DNA of 64,000 nt from Lepidodermella squamata (GCA_047495785.1 JBLDXI010000001.1:1984001-2048000), one strand, 5' to 3'; positions 23,651 through 38,586 are shown, counted from the first letter of the stretch. Notes: generated by a model not told the origin, from the sequence alone. Numbers and translations: made by a program.

Positions 23651-26600
23651 ATGCAGTCTTTAGAAAGGATTCTCGTGCAAGGTATCTTGGATGGCCTCAC
23701 ACCGCCACTGCAACAGGCGATCAACTCGACACCGCGTTGGTACTTGATACGAGGAGCTTTCCCTCACATTTTACATTCGTGTGCTTCACTGCTGCGCCAC
23801 CGGGCATCGTTCGGCATTTCGGGCGAGCGACTGTCACCTAGTGAATCGAAAATGATGTACATACTCCATTGGATACTGCTCGACGCTTTGTCAGAATGCG
23901 TAGATTCGGCTGTGTTCAAGAATGGTATAAATATATCAATTTTGGATCAGTGGAGTTTTGAACGTTAATTGATCTTAATTACTTTTATAGAATCACTCCA
24001 CATAAGCAATTACCTCTTATCGCTGGATGACATTCGCCTTTTAGTGTATGCCTTAGTTCCGCTTTTGCATACTCTTCGAGAGTCCAATTTCAACGGCCCC
24101 AGACTCGAGGCCGGCCTCAAGTGAGTTTAAATCTAAATTTGATTTACAATCGTGATATATTAAGGAGGAATTATTATTTTCTAAATTTTGAATAATTATG
24201 CATAATTTGTGTAATTTGATTTAATTTTAGAATCTGGCAAGCTCTTTGGCGGTTTCGCCAGCCCGACGTTGTCTTTCTTTCGATGCCCGTGCGCGTCCGA
24301 CCAAATGATGCCCGTTTAATGTTGCAAACAAAACCAGCTGAGGTTGCGACAACGGACATTTACGTCGGCGATTCGTCTTCGCTATCTCGAGGTCCATCTG
24401 CCTGTAAATTTACCGTCGAATTTCTGTCGAATTCCAGTTCAACTAATTGATTCTTTTTATTTTAGATGAAAAACTTGTTACTCCAGTATTATCTGCGCAT
24501 GAGCCTCCTTCATCTTCCTCTGCTGCTGCTGCTGTCCAGCGTAATAAAATGATCGATGATTTAGCCTCTGACCTTGCTGCTGCTAACCCTGTTGCTGCTG
24601 TTTCTGCTCCGTATAATTTACCCGTAGGTTCGCAATCCGCTCGAGCCTCGCTAGCGCCGCCTCGAACATTCGAGCCCTCGTCGCTCAGCGCGGCTAATAT
24701 TTACAGCACCGCCGCTTCCTCGACGGCACGCCATGAAACCGTCGTGCCGGAAGATCTTTCGAAAGCGACGTTTTTCGACGTGGCCGTTCTTCAGTGCCTG
24801 CTCGGAACTGAACCGTGGTGTGAAGAAGGCGCGCATTGGAGCGTCAAGTATTTACATCTTCGAGTTCTCGACATTCAAACCGAAGTTCAGCGGGCTATGG
24901 CATCGGCGGCGGCTGCGGCTCGTTTGAGCCGGAGCTGCTCGTTCGGCTGGCGGAGGCGGCCTGCTGCGAACAGCTCGCCGTACAACAGCAACATTCGGCC
25001 GTTGATGTCGCGGCAGGACAGCTTCGAAAAGCTGCGCATGATTTTCGGCTCGTCGAGCGCGATTCGCAGCCCGCACCCGTTTCGGAAAAGCAGCGATTTA
25101 GACCCGAAGAAATCTCCATCGCAAACATCGAGAAAAGGCGTGGAAAAGGGCGATAATATTGCGAGCCCAGATCTTAGCACAATAGCTAGCAGCTATCTCC
25201 GGTCAGACTCAGAAACCCGGCCAACTGGATTGCTGAAAAGTTTCACAGATAGCGCGTTAAGGTCAGGCTATGGTACCGAGCACATTGAAGCGGATGGTTG
25301 TCAGCATTACATTTTACCTGATGGGAGTGTGGATTTGGAGGTGGTGCTACTTGCTACTGCTCTGGCCTGCCGGCGGCATGCTTCGCTTCGGGTTTGTCAG
25401 TCGTCGATACAGGTGATACACTCGCTGGTGTTGTTGGGCGTGTTCGGAAGCGCGGATTCTTATCGGAATAAAAATTCGTTGCTGCAATGTAGCCCGGTGG
25501 TGGCGGCGGCGATTGCCGGTGACGAGCACCGTCGCCTGCTCGCCACCAGCCAGGCGTCGACGCCTCGCCCTCGAACCGCCTCAAAATCCGGCAAAACCTC
25601 GACAACGAATCGCTCGGCGGATTTCTGTGATCGAGATCCGCCCATCGTTACCAACCACAACATCGCCGTAGGCACGCTGCTGAAAATCTACGAAATCCTG
25701 GGCGCACCTTCCAGCTCCCAAAACGCTAATCGGGTGACTTACTCCGTGAATCGCCTGGCGAGTGAAACCCAGGCCGGCATCGACTACCGGGAACAACTGA
25801 TGGCCTACGTGGCAGAGACTACTCGAGAGTTGCATCGAGTCGATCGTCACCAGTTTCACGCCTATGTCAACGAATACGTGTCCCAGGCGCCGTTGTCTCG
25901 ACTCATCCGGTTGTACCTAGGGGCGCTGGGCGGTAAGAACGGCATTCGCAACCCGCCCCCACCGCCGGCAACCATCTCTGCCGCCTCGCCGAATCTACGC
26001 GCGAAGGACTCGACCCCAGTCGTACGGCACTCGCTAAGACAGTGGCTGACGTCTGTGAGTAAGCACATCGAATCGCTCGACGTGTCGCAGTCGGGCAGTG
26101 TTTTGCGCGATGTTTCGTTCATACTCAATAACTTGGCTGTGCTTCACCCGCGCCTGTTGAGGCGCGTCTCAGTGTCTTGTATTCTCGACGTGATTCCGTC
26201 CGGTTTTGGCGAGCGCATCGCCAAGACCAATGAGACTGCTGCTAACCCCCTTAAAACTGCTGCTGGTTCGGACAGGAAAGACGACGCGACGAGCAAAACA
26301 GCGGCGAAACCGCCTAGTGGGAACCAGGCGAAGGACTCCACTTTTGAGAAGTTTGAGAAAATCCTCGAGAAGCTACGCCAACGCGACGCGGCTGCTGCAG
26401 CGGCAGCGGCGGCCGGCAACGCCGAACCGTTGCCCGGTACACCTGCGCAATCGCCAGTGCCTCAAAAACAATCATCTTCTTCCATACCTCCTACTACTCC
26501 TAAAGCTGCGGAGCCTCCCGTGATATTGCTTCCACAGGCTCCTGAGGTAATTGATTTATAATCGATTTTTTTAAATCAGCAATTTGGTTAATTTACGATT

Positions 26601-29600
26601 AAGGCGTTTTTTCTGAAACTGCTCAATGTAATTTTGAATGCCCCAATTTTATTAAGAATTTATGTCCTTTCTAACTGGTGCATAAATTTTCCGCCTGCAT
26701 CATGCCCCCGTCTTTTTTCTCCAGAAAGAAAATCGATAATCTGTTGATGGTGGGCAGTTTTATTGATTTTCCGCCTTTTCTATTTACAGGCTCATCATGA
26801 AGAACGAGAGCGGCAGAATTCCCTTGGTGGCGCGTCTTCCTTAGCCATTGCCGCCACAGCTGCTTCTGCTCCTCTCGTGCCGACGCCAGCTCTGCCACCT
26901 GCGAGTCCGTTGCCGGTAGCGTCGGCGGAATCTTCCGCAGAACAACCTGCTCCACAGGCGACTCCGACGCGGCGGAAAATCACTTTCAAGGTATGAAAAT
27001 CGGGAAATAGCGGTAAATTATTCGCTTGTTCCAAACGAGACTTCTATTGTAGCTTGATAGTGATTTTACAAACCCTATCTAAAAGCTTCAGCTGTAAAAA
27101 TAAGAGCATATTTGATTATTTTCTCCATTTTAGCAACCTTCTCGGCCTGAACCACAAGAGGTTCTTTAATTTTATTCGAATTACCGTGGTTTACGGATGT
27201 GGGAAGCTTGCACATCCTTGTCATTGTGTGGTTTTATGTCGTAGTTTTAGTCTTTTTTGATCATTTGAAGAGTCAACATGTTGTCTGAATGTCACCATGT
27301 AACATTATTTTGAAATGGCAACCGGTTTCGCATAAATGGCGTTCATACACGAAAAATCCCGAGCAATCATTTCTATTTTTACGTTCAATGATCGGACAAC
27401 CCCGGCACTCTTTTGCTCCCCCCGAATGACACCTGGTTTATTTCGTTTGCATTACATTTTTCATTTTAGCCAGCCTTTTCTCGATAATTTCAATACTAAT
27501 TTTTCTTGCTAATTTCGTGGGTTTGTACGGTTTTAATTTTTACACAATTGTTTGGAACACACCAGGACGAATCTCAGTCTACACCCGGTGCTTGCTCTTC
27601 TTCCAATTCTTTGTCGAAAATGGAAACGTCGAGACACTCTCCCTCTCAATTAAAGGTGATAATAGAACGTGTCGCAAAATGCAACAGAATCGCCTGAGTT
27701 GTGCCTATGGATCTTTATTTTTTCGTGCACAAAACCTTGCGAAAAAATATCCTTGCGTGCAATAATGAATTGAAACTAGCCTCAATTTTGACCTGTTCCT
27801 CGCACTACGGACATGCACAAATCCTATCCAGTCTCTGTCCAGAATTAATTGCAAATTTTTACGTTGATTTTTGTTGAAAGCTGCCGCGGAAAGCGATGAA
27901 GTTGCATGCCTGAAGAGCCCGGTTTTTTATCCTTTTAGTTCAATCTCTTACTCGGGTCATTTCGGCGCTGCATCTGTTTACAAAATATGTTGAACAAAAA
28001 TCCGATTGCGACTATTATTATTGGCATTTTTGCAAGCAAAATGTTGCCTGTATCGGTGTTTTGCTGTCGTTGTTATCTGATATCTGATCCAACCATTCGC
28101 CGGGTTTTTAAGTACTAATTATTGTTTATTAATTTCAAATCTGGCGTTGTTTGGAGTTACCGTGTTGTTTACGTTGTGAGATTTCGTCACTAATTCTTGC
28201 TTTCCACACATTTTTACAGACTTTTGGAATGGCGACGCTATTGGTGCTCAACTCAAAATTTCGCCTAGCTAACGCCAATAACGCTAATAATGCGAATAGC
28301 GATCAAGCTAGTGATGGTGACAAGAAGAAAGGTCAGGAAATTTTTTCCTTATTAACTCGGTATCGAAATATTCGGTTTTTGTTTCGTAGAAACTGACGGC
28401 GAGGCGAATGAACCTGCTGCAAGCGAAAAGCCTCCGGAACCCGTCGAGGATAAGACACCGAAAGTCGAGCCTTTAATCGACGCGCCAACGCTGTTTTCTG
28501 GCATTCGCCGGCTCAGCTTATTGATCGAACTCGGCATTCCATCCGCGTTGCCTGAGCCCGGTTTAGTCGCCTCCATGTTAGACCTGAAAGCGCCCGTAAT
28601 ACCTAGGGCGTGTTTCCTGCTCGAATGTGCTGTGGCAATACATACAATCAACAAGCAGCCCAGCCGGCTTGTAGCTCACCTACCGGCTACGGGAAACGCG
28701 GCTGAGACGACCAAGCTGCATTTGCAGACTTTTCGCCAAATGGCGAAGGTATGCCACGGATGGGCGGAAGCGGTTGGCGCGAAACTTGCGAAAGTTATGG
28801 CGAAAGAACTAGCGGCTGGTGCGACTTTTTTACAACCGATCGGCCAAGCAGCTCACCAACATCGAGAGGAGTCTGAGAATTACTTTCTTGATTGTGAGTT
28901 TCGTGTAATTTGAGCCTCGAAAAATCATTATTTTGTAATTTTTTAGCTACTGTGAATAACGAGGACGGTGACGGCTGCCCGCATGCTTTGAAGCGTTTGG
29001 CGTGTATGGTCCTGCTGGAAACGACGATCTTCCTTCGTGAAACGTTTCGCGGTTACACCCGCGAGTTGCTCAACAAGAAACATTTGCCCAGCCATGCCTT
29101 GTCGCCTTTGGCGCCTGTTCCCAGCAGCCAGGACAAAAACCTGCCCTCCGCCTCGCCGAGCGTCGGCAGCCGGCAGCAAGTCGGCATCACGGGTTCGCAC
29201 CACACGGAACCTACGTCGGACTCAGTCTACGGCAGCACGTCAAGTTTGGACCAAGCTCAGCAGAAAGAAATCGAAACCGGTGGTAAGAATAATTCACTAT
29301 GTGACCTATTCACGAGGTTATATTCTATCATTAATTTGCAGCTTCTTCTTCGAAATCTCGAGCGCGAGCTGGGTCTACTGTTCGACGTGCCTCGGTGACT
29401 CAAAAACCGCACCAAGACGCCGGAAAACGTTTCTCTATTCAGCATAGTGATAGTAAGTACTGCCATCTCTCGCTTATAGGAATCACAAGCAGCCCTGAAT
29501 ATAGGATTTTATTTAATTTTTGGCTTAAAAGCCCTTTAAAGATCAATTTCTGTCGATTTTGAAATCGCTAAAACAATTTAAATCACCGAATAGAAAAATT

Positions 29601-32600
29601 GCTGGCAATTCGCAATAAATTGCACATCGAAAGGTTTCTCAGGCGTCAGAAAGCTCAGAAATCTTATTTCGAATTATGACGAAATGGCACTTTCTAAAGC
29701 AAATAGTTTACATAAAATGATGGAAAATGCGGCGTACAAAATTTAAGTTTGAAGAGTGAATCAAAATCAGTCGAATTAAGTCACCCTAATCCAATCTAAG
29801 ATCTGAAATTTGAGGCTGCAGTGTTGATATATTGGCTAATTTCGCGCATTTTTTCTAGTTCATGGGTCTTCCTCGTCCCCTCGTCACTCACCTCGACAGC
29901 TTTCAGAAGTAGCACTCGAGTCTCCTAGCCAGCAGTCAGCCGAATTCCCTGGCCCGGAAGCAAGCAATTCAGGCGCCACCGGAGCGCAATCATCGACTCC
30001 ACACCACCAAGGCGCGTCGCAGCAACAGCAAGCTCAAGGTACACAGATCGCCTTTCAACACGACGTTGACGACCAGCAGCTGGTTCGCAACTTCCCGTGG
30101 CTGCGCAGTGTCACCCACCTCGCCGGCTACTATTCATTCGTGTGCCACCACTCGACGGCAAAAGGCGGCCAATGCGCCCAGCTCTGCGTCGAACGGCAAC
30201 GGCGCGACTGCTACCGGCTGATCAGCGCCTTGCATACTGTCTACAAACCGCCGAAATTCTTTTCAAGTGCCGCAACTCGCCATTCATCTACCGTTCACAG
30301 CTACATCGACCACCGGTGTCGCGGGCTGCTACACGCGCCGTTCAGCACCCTCCTTAAAGCTGCATGTGTTATCGACGACGAAACGTGGCAAGACGCTATG
30401 GGTCCAGCCTGGGAGTTGATCACCGATTCTGACGTCGAACACTCAGCCTCGGCGGCTTGTCTCTTTCTGTTGACAACGCTAAAACTCCACGAAGCATCCT
30501 ACGATCTCATCCAACGCCAGTTGGAACATGCGGAGCCGGTCGAGCGGATAAGCGCGATATATCGTTTCCAACTCATGTGGCAATCGCGGTTTCAAGTTTG
30601 GTCGCGCATGGAGGCTGGAGCTCAAACTCGGTTCAAGGTGCCGCCGCCTAACATCGATTTCGTGCTACCATCGCCTATGGTTGGGTTGTCTATCACCCCT
30701 GTGGTCGATGCGCCCTGGCTGCCGAAAACTGCTAGCCAAATGAGCGATGTGACGACGCTGCATGGCCACGAATCGACCAAGGCGCTGGTAACTGCGACGA
30801 CTACGCATCACAGGCAGCAGATTGAGACACTGAATAAAGCGTTGATGGCTGAGGAGAAGCGGATGCGGAGCGCGAGGGACCAGTACCCGCTAACCTCGAT
30901 GTGTTTGACGGTTTTAACAGCGCAGCAGGAACCCGCACTAGCCAAGGCATCTGCTCAACATGCCCAGGATAAGGAGAAACAGCCTGGAAACGAAGAACCT
31001 GCTGAAGGTATATTTTCTGGAATTTTTCAAATATTTAAGGTTGATGTCAATCGGTTTTATTGATTGAATATTAATCTAAGTTATCGTAAATTTTGGGTAT
31101 ATTAGCCCCGTCGGATGCAACCCCGCCTTATGCTCGTAAAAATGTTGGCATGACTGCTAAACAAGGTTTGTTAGGGCGGCAGTGTGATGACCAGCAACTC
31201 AGACGTCTTTCAATAATTGGCCACCCGCCGTCGCATTGCGACTCGATGTCGTCGGCCTATAATAACCGCCGCCGCAACTCGCTCATACCTAGTACCGGTG
31301 CCGGTGCAAGTGGAGGTCGGCGTGTTAGTATGATACTCACATACAACGCCAGTGGCAATTCTGCTCAGGCTGTAGTTGCTCCTACCGAACCGCCGCCAGG
31401 TAGAACAAACTGCCGCCGCCTTGAAGATTTGCCGCGCTGAGATTTTAGAAATTATATCATTTGCTTGCTGAAAAATAAGTTCTTTGAGTTATATACAACT
31501 ACAAATGCTTGCTGGTTAAAACCTACCTGACGTTAAGTTGGTTATTTGGTTCAATTTGTGTTCAAGGCCCAAGCCCTGCGTCGAGTACAAATATTTTGTC
31601 GGTTCCGTCGGACTCCTCTGTTGAACCGTCTGTGACTCCTACGTTTTCCCAGCGCAGTCAGCCTATCATGACTCTGCGTGCTGCGGGTTGGTTATAAACA
31701 ACTATTAAGGTGGCTTGCTGTCAAAAATTGCGCTTATATAATCGAAAAAAATCGCGCGCTGCTTGCATATTATTTTTTACTTTATTTTGAGCGAATTTTA
31801 TTTTATCGGAAAAGCAGTTCGGCGACTTAGTCGGCATTTCTCGCTGCGAACACCTGTAATATCATTCACGCCCCTTTCATCGGAGTCGACAACGGAATCG
31901 CATGCCTTATTATCTTTTGCGCTCAGTTCCGCAAGTGAATGTAATTTGATTATTTTGGTCATTGTATTTATTATTATTATTATTGGTTTTCACCTGATAT
32001 TCATATTAAGGTGGATTTTTTTAATTTCGGTTTGTAGCAATCTGTGTTTGTTTGTGATTTTAAATTTTTTTCTCTTCTCGATTTAACAGGGGAAGCTCAA
32101 CCTGCTTCTGCGGGTGTAACCGTTGCTCCAACCGGACCATCAGCTATCGCTACCGATGCTAACTGGAACGAACAGTTGAACCGCATCGGAAATGAAGTTG
32201 GCGTTACGACTGCGTCGACCGCCGCGCCGCAACTCGTCACAGTCACGCCTCATTCATTTTACACCCCAGCGGCATGCGCAACAATTGCAAAACTGTTCGA
32301 AATGCTGCTCGACTACGATGTCGGCTTTCCGTCGAATTCTCACCACCATGTCACCCCAACGTCGAATTCGAGCGCTCTTCACGCCATGTCGCACCATTAC
32401 GGCGACTCGGCTCGGTTGGGCGGGTTTGGCCTGACACCTGGCCAAGCGGCTGCCGACGTCATTTGGCACTCGCTGTGCGACGACCCGACCTTGACGCTTC
32501 GATTCTTCTTCGAGCGGCTTACCCACACGGATAAGCTGGACAAATTGCTGCTGTATCTGCGGCATCTAGTCACGCATTTCGGCGGATTCTTACCACCCCA

Positions 32601-35600
32601 AGCTGCTCATTCCGTTACAAACTACTTTGTCGGTCTTGTCATGTTCTGTGTTCGAACTTCCTCCGATGAGACGAATGAGACAATTGCGAAGGCGATAGCT
32701 CAATTATCGTTGATTGTTCCGTCTCTAGTCGGGTTTTCTTTCAAAGATTTGAAGCAGTCGCTGCGGAAGGAACAGTGCGATCCGACCCTGATGTTATCGG
32801 CCGGTGTTCCGGGTGCGAAGAAACTCGTCATTCACGGGCCGGATCTCAGCTCCATTCCATCTCAGTTCCCTGTCGGCGATGACACGCAATTCAGCAGCTT
32901 GTTGACAGAATCTCTCGATTTTTTCAACATCGAACAAGACAGGCGGCATCTTTACTATCTAGTCGACACCAAAACGAAACACATCTACCTGCCATCGAGT
33001 TACGTTCGAGATTTCTACCCATTTCGGCGTAATGTCTACCCGCAATTGAGCCTCGTTCAAATGAGGCCTGATTTAGCGGGCGATAAAATGCGGCAGCAAA
33101 CGCTGGTTTTGAAATTTGCTGATATAAATCGGACAATTTTCAATGACGCTTGCCTCCACGTTCTGTCATCGACCGCCGCGCCTGGGCAGGTTTTCTTCAT
33201 CCACGATGAATTCATCCGACTGCCGACCTTTCCGCGCAAGGCGCTACAGTTCGACCATGTCGAGCTGGTCAGCGGGTCTGAAACAGCTTGGCTCGCGAAA
33301 CAGCTGCATAAAATGGATGTTTTACACAAAACCACGTGGATAGACTTTTTATCCGCGTTTTTGTGCCGACTCCAGCCGTCGATTCCGATCGTATTCGACC
33401 TGCCGTTGTACCTATCGGTCATCACCGGATCGATGGTACTTCACACGGATGAAACAACCGCAGTTCTACGGCGAAGTTTAGCGCTTATTGTCAACCTGGC
33501 GCGGCATTATCGCACGTTTTTCGCAACCGAGGGCTACACGTTCGTCTGCCCGACAATTTTCCAAATCTATTCCTGCTACGCTGGCGTTCATTCCGAATCG
33601 GTTCAAACCGGTATTGAATACGCGTGCAAGCAAATGTACATCATCCACCGTAAGCCGTTCCTGCTTCAACTGATGGGCAGCGTTGCTGAACTGTTCATCG
33701 CCTCGCCTTCTGCTCATTACGGTAAACATTTGTGCACGCTGTTGGCTCAAATCGGGGCGACGCCGAATGATGCGTTGAACATTATGGAGCTGGTCAGTGA
33801 GCCGAAACCGTTGAAGACGCTCGATTTCTGCTACGAGGACGAAGACCCAACTTTTCACTTGATCGACTGCATTCGGCTGGCGATTGCTGTCATCGCGTAT
33901 GGCGGTGATTCGCCGAGATCATCGCGGATGTTAGTCATTCTAGACGCTGTTCTACCGCAATGTGTCCAGTCGCTGGTCCAAGTTCACGCGGTTGGATCGC
34001 CAAACACCGGGAATCTGCTGCATAGCCATATAACAGGCGGTGCTAATTCTGGGCATAGTCGAAAAATGCAGAGTGGCCGTGACGAGGCGACTGCGATCAG
34101 TGAACTAGCGACGTGTATGAAAGCTCTCGTTTCCGCGTGTACGTTTTTAACGAAAGGCTACGCGGCTAGTGAGCGTCAACTCGAGTCGACCGGCCTTGCG
34201 TTTTACATGCGGCATGGCAGGAGGGCGGCGAGGGGCCTCCAGGCCGCGGCTGATGCCGATCTCGATTTTGTGGAGCGTGGCGCGGAAGATGCGGGCCAAA
34301 ACATGACGGCTCTGAGGGACTTTCGCCTACCTCGCGACTGTGTGCTATCAATCATGGCCTCGTTTTTCCCACCCTGCGTCGCCCGCCTTAAAGAACTCCA
34401 CAAAACTGGGCTGTCATCAGGCGGTGCTGCGAATGCTGGCGATCAGCAATCATCGCGAGGTACCAGTGGAATTCACGAGCTGTTATCAGCTCGAGATCAC
34501 ATTCGACTAGCCGAAATCGCGCAGACTCTGCTGAAAGTCGCGCCCTACGACCCGCCTAGCATGAACTGCGTAGGCCTCGAACGGTATATGGTCGACGTTT
34601 TACCGGCTACGAATTGGGCCCAAGAATCGACCCGGCCGGCTTTTGCGTTGATTCTCCGCCGGTTAGACCGACTATTCGCGAGGCTGGTCAAAAAGGCGTC
34701 GCTACGGCAATGTTTAGACTGGTCCGCAGCAGCCGCCTTAATAACCGGCGTTTCATCGACGCTACATCAGTCGATGTATCTAGCCCATGTGAAGGAGATC
34801 AAATCACTGATAACATCGTGTCTAAACATCATCCTAGCCGACCCTAGTGAGTTTTCTACCGGCTCTAAGACTGAGGCTCGAACTGGGTCTATCTCGGCGC
34901 CGGATGATGACGAAATCGACGGTGAGAACCGGCCGCCAGCTCCATCGTCCGCTGCTTTCCTCTTCGCTGTCGTGCGACTTCTGGCGACTGAAATGCAAGC
35001 TCAAGGCGAGTTGTACGGCTTATCAAGCGTATGCGAACCGCTGATTGGCCAGTCGCTCAGCGCCGCTCCACCTGAAAAAATTCATTCCCTGATTCTATCA
35101 GTTTTGATGCCGTTACTACTCTCGTCATCTGTCTCCACCAAAACCGCGTTTGTTATGCGCAGAGCTGATATCTCTCACATTTTGTCACTGTTACTGCACC
35201 TGGCCAGCCCGCCGCATCGCCAGGCGTTGACTGCGAATTCCGCGGCCTACGTCGGCATGGGCGGCGGGTCCGGCGGCGGGACTGGTTTCAGCAACTCGGC
35301 AGCCATCGCCGCGGCTCGAATCACGAACCTGAGCCGAAGTGGGACCAATCAATCGAACATGCTATCAGCGGCGCTATCAGCATCGGCGAATGTTAAGGAG
35401 CATCGCGGCGCAACTTCAGCAATGACAGCTTTCCTCATCGAACACGAACGTGCGACTACAGCCGCGGCGGCCGAGGCCAGCATAGCCGGGCAGCATCAGT
35501 GGGCCCGGGAGAACTACCTAGCCACGGTTTTTCTCGGCCTAAAGCTGCTTTGCCTGAGATTTGACGCCGAACTCGCGAGTCAATGGCCGCTTGTGGCGAA

Positions 35601-38586
35601 ACATTGCCGCGGCCTGGCGTTGCGACCAATCGCCAGCCCGTCGCTGTGGCGGTTTCTTGGCTTTCTCGCCGCGGCCCGGCCGTCGCTTTTCGCCCTCTTA
35701 GCGCCTTTCATCCGCTGGAAGTTGAGCCGGTTAAAGCTCAGCGACCTCTCCCCAGCTGATAGCCAGCTTCAAAGCGAGGTTATACAGAACGTGCTAGCCC
35801 CGGGCCCGCCATTGCCTCGAGCTCAGTTGTTACTAGCCTGCGCTGAGGAGCTGCGAATTTTGCGGCGGAATGCTGCCATTGTCTCAACGGCGAATGAAGC
35901 CCAGCAGAAAACTGTGCGAGGCGTTGCTGGCCAGTCGTCGACATCGCCGGCCGGCGGCGAGTCCGATGCCATCCCTCTGCAGGTCTTGGCGAGGAGAACG
36001 TCTTCAGCTGTCGCCGCTCCGATAGTTGCGAATCGCGTCATTCACCGCTCATCGACGGCTACCACCTTCCAGAGCGAGCAGACGAGCACGCCTCGCAGCT
36101 CGACTGCAGTGCCGGAAGACCTGCAAGCTGCTCTACGACAACCAGGCATGGGTAAGTACTGATTTCCCGTTTTAATTAGGCTATTTTCAATCAGTTGAAT
36201 TCAAAATTGACGGATCTTTCCTTTCCAAGTTAGTATTTTTTGATGATCACAAAACTGAGTGGAATTTTCTCCTTTTTTCTCTATTTTTGGCGACATGGTT
36301 TTGATGATAAAAGCGCGATCATGCATGTTTTGAAGTCATCAGTAATGAAGAATATTAGACTCTGAAAAAATAATATATACATTAGAACTATTTCCCAGTT
36401 ATTTATACAATTTTCGTAGTTGTGTATTTGATTTAATTAACTAATTTCTGATTTATAACTAATACATACGAGTAATTTTTGACGTGGACGTGTCATTATG
36501 TCTTGTTCCTGATTTTTCTGTCGATGCGCGTCGCGCTCCATTAGACCGCCTTAGCGCCGGTCATCGCGCTAGCTCTGCCGACCCCACCGCCGCCAGGACG
36601 ACCCCGGCGAGTCGCAGTGGCGACAACTTGTTCGTCCACACGGCGTACCCCCACATGCCGCCGTTCGGCCTGCGCCGCCGCGGCATGGTAATTAAGCGCC
36701 ATGCGCAGCGCCGCGGCGACTCGGCCGACCCGTCCGCGCACTTTCAGGACCTGCTCGCCGAAATCGAGACTCTGCCGTTTGCGGACGCGTCGGACAACGG
36801 CACGCCCATTAACCGGCCGTCTGTCAAAAGTGAGACACCCTGTTCCGCTTCGTCAGCTCATCGAAAAAAAAATATTCGAAAAAAAATGCTTGGCTTTCAT
36901 TGTAGTTCTCACGTATCTCTGTTTTAATCTAAAAAAAAATAACGAAAAATAATACTGATATTTTCTCTCTCTACATCTAGCCAGCCGAACCTCTTTCTTC
37001 TAACAAAGTAGACCTATCTATTACTAATTTTTAACCCATTCATTTTTAAATGTAACTTAATGGTGGTCGGATTCATTTTTTCAAGTGTTGTTGGTGTTGG
37101 GGCTGTTGCGGCATTTCCCCTATTTGATTTTCGCGGAGGCTTTCTATCTCGTCTCTATTCTATACGCATTTCTCTATGATATGTAGTCGATATTTCGCCG
37201 AATTTTCCGACAGTTACTAAAACTATGCCTTTTTTCTCGCTGTTTCGCTCTTTAGGGACGCCAGGCTCGGAGAACACTCAGCCGGCGAGCGGCGCTTCGA
37301 CGAACACGACCGGCCATCAATCAATGTCAGTGTCGAGCGACGAGGGCGGGCGCAAGACCCCGTCAGCGGCGACGACGGCTGGTAAACAACAGCCGCTTAC
37401 GGAGCGGCGCTCGAGCGGCCTCTCGCCTAGTCACTCGTCACATTCATCGGATTCACTCAAAGTCCACTCGCCTCATCGAATCATCACAGGTTGGTTGTAT
37501 AATAATTATTTGGTATTATCCGCAAAATTTGCATGTCATTCCATCTTGAAATCAACTTTCAGGATAAGTAAAAAAATTAAAGGTAGAAAAAAATGTTATT
37601 TTCCATTCGATGAAATATTGTTTATGGAGATTGGCATTAAATTGCGCATAAAAATCATTAAGGCGGTTACGCATAATTAAAAATCTCAGAGGCAAGGTAG
37701 ATTGAAAGGCTCTATTATGGCCTAATTTTTAATCGTGAAAGGTTTTAACGTCATTATTAGTAGAGTTTACAAAAATGTATTTTTGCCAAACCCCAGATTT
37801 GAGGCTCTACCCTAGATTTTCCCAAAATATGGTTTTTCCAAATTTTGCTTATTTCTTAAAATCGAATTTTTCTTACTAATCTTTATTACGAGTATTTTGC
37901 ACTATAAGCCGTCAGTTTTCGAGCCAAGAATAGCCAATATCGATTCCAATTATCGATTTTAAAAATCAGTGATTTTTCCGATATTAGCAGTTTTAGAAGC
38001 CTACATTGAAAAATTTGACCTAGCTGGATAATTAGTATCGATCAAGAAAGAAAAAGCTAAAAAATTTGAAAAATTTAGTGCTGGAACCTCATTTTACTGC
38101 TCAAAATATTTAGGTCCTTTTGAAATTTTCGCGTCCTCAGTCGAAAAATTAGGTTTGTTTACGCTTTTTATGGAAACGTAATATTTTATTGCGTGACGTT
38201 CGTGGATTTGCTAATTTTCATGAATATTTGAAAGAGTTTTTATGACATGTTCTTTATTTTTCCATCATGCAACAGGGTCCGTACCCCGTGTCCTAGAATC
38301 GGCGTGTGAAGGCGAAGAGCTGCAGCTGGAAATGACGGACACAGGCGCTGGTACAGCCGCGAAATCATCGCCGACCCCGAAACCGAAAGGGCAAGTCGAG
38401 AAAAGCTCGGGCGGTGCTGCGAGTCGACGCGACGAGGCCGCGCAGCCGCTGCTGGAAAGCGACGAGCCGGACGTAAAGTCGATATCGAGCGGTTCTGAGC
38501 CGATGACGTCATCGCGCGGCACCACCGAAAATCGAAGCATCGTCGTGATCGTAGAAGACTCAAGTGCGAATGAGGAATTTCTATGA
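23651..38586 (+). CDS. unc-80: UNC-80, NALCN channel-complex scaffold (extreme N-terminus not found)
   Basis: Nineteen exons join in phase to about 3538 residues: 23651-23924, 23991-24120, 24231-24403, 24466-26546, 26790-26990, 27134-27160, 27566-27655, 28220-28331, 28390-28893, 28947-29282, 29342-29452, 29859-31007, 31106-31399, 31567-31686, 31818-31940, 32090-36151, 36545-36829, 37256-37489, 38276-38586. Diagnostic UNC80 motifs run in order: LERILVQG and ALPHxLH-like start, IWQALWRFRQP, FDVAVLQCLL, LDLKAPVIPRACFLLEC, IFLRETF, RMEAGAQTRFKVPPP, NYFVGLVMFCVRT, FKDLKQSLRKEQC, YPFRRNVYPQL, KPLKTLDFCY and LAPYDP-like blocks. UNC-80 binds UNC-79 and NALCN at the neuronal plasma membrane and is needed for the sodium-leak current. 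Human UNC80 is about 3258 residues. Met23651 is provisional: CAG at 23654-23656 could be a splice acceptor, and vertebrate proteins have about 50 more N-terminal residues. Confidence 0.95.
27134..27160 (+). other. unc-80: Candidate 27-nt microexon of unc-80
   Basis: The sequence CATTTTAG precedes nine codons reading QPSRPEPQE, followed by GTTCTT. Both flanking exons end and begin in phase 0, so it can be included or skipped without a frame change. The donor is weak, so this may be an alternative cassette or not an exon at all. Confidence 0.45.
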
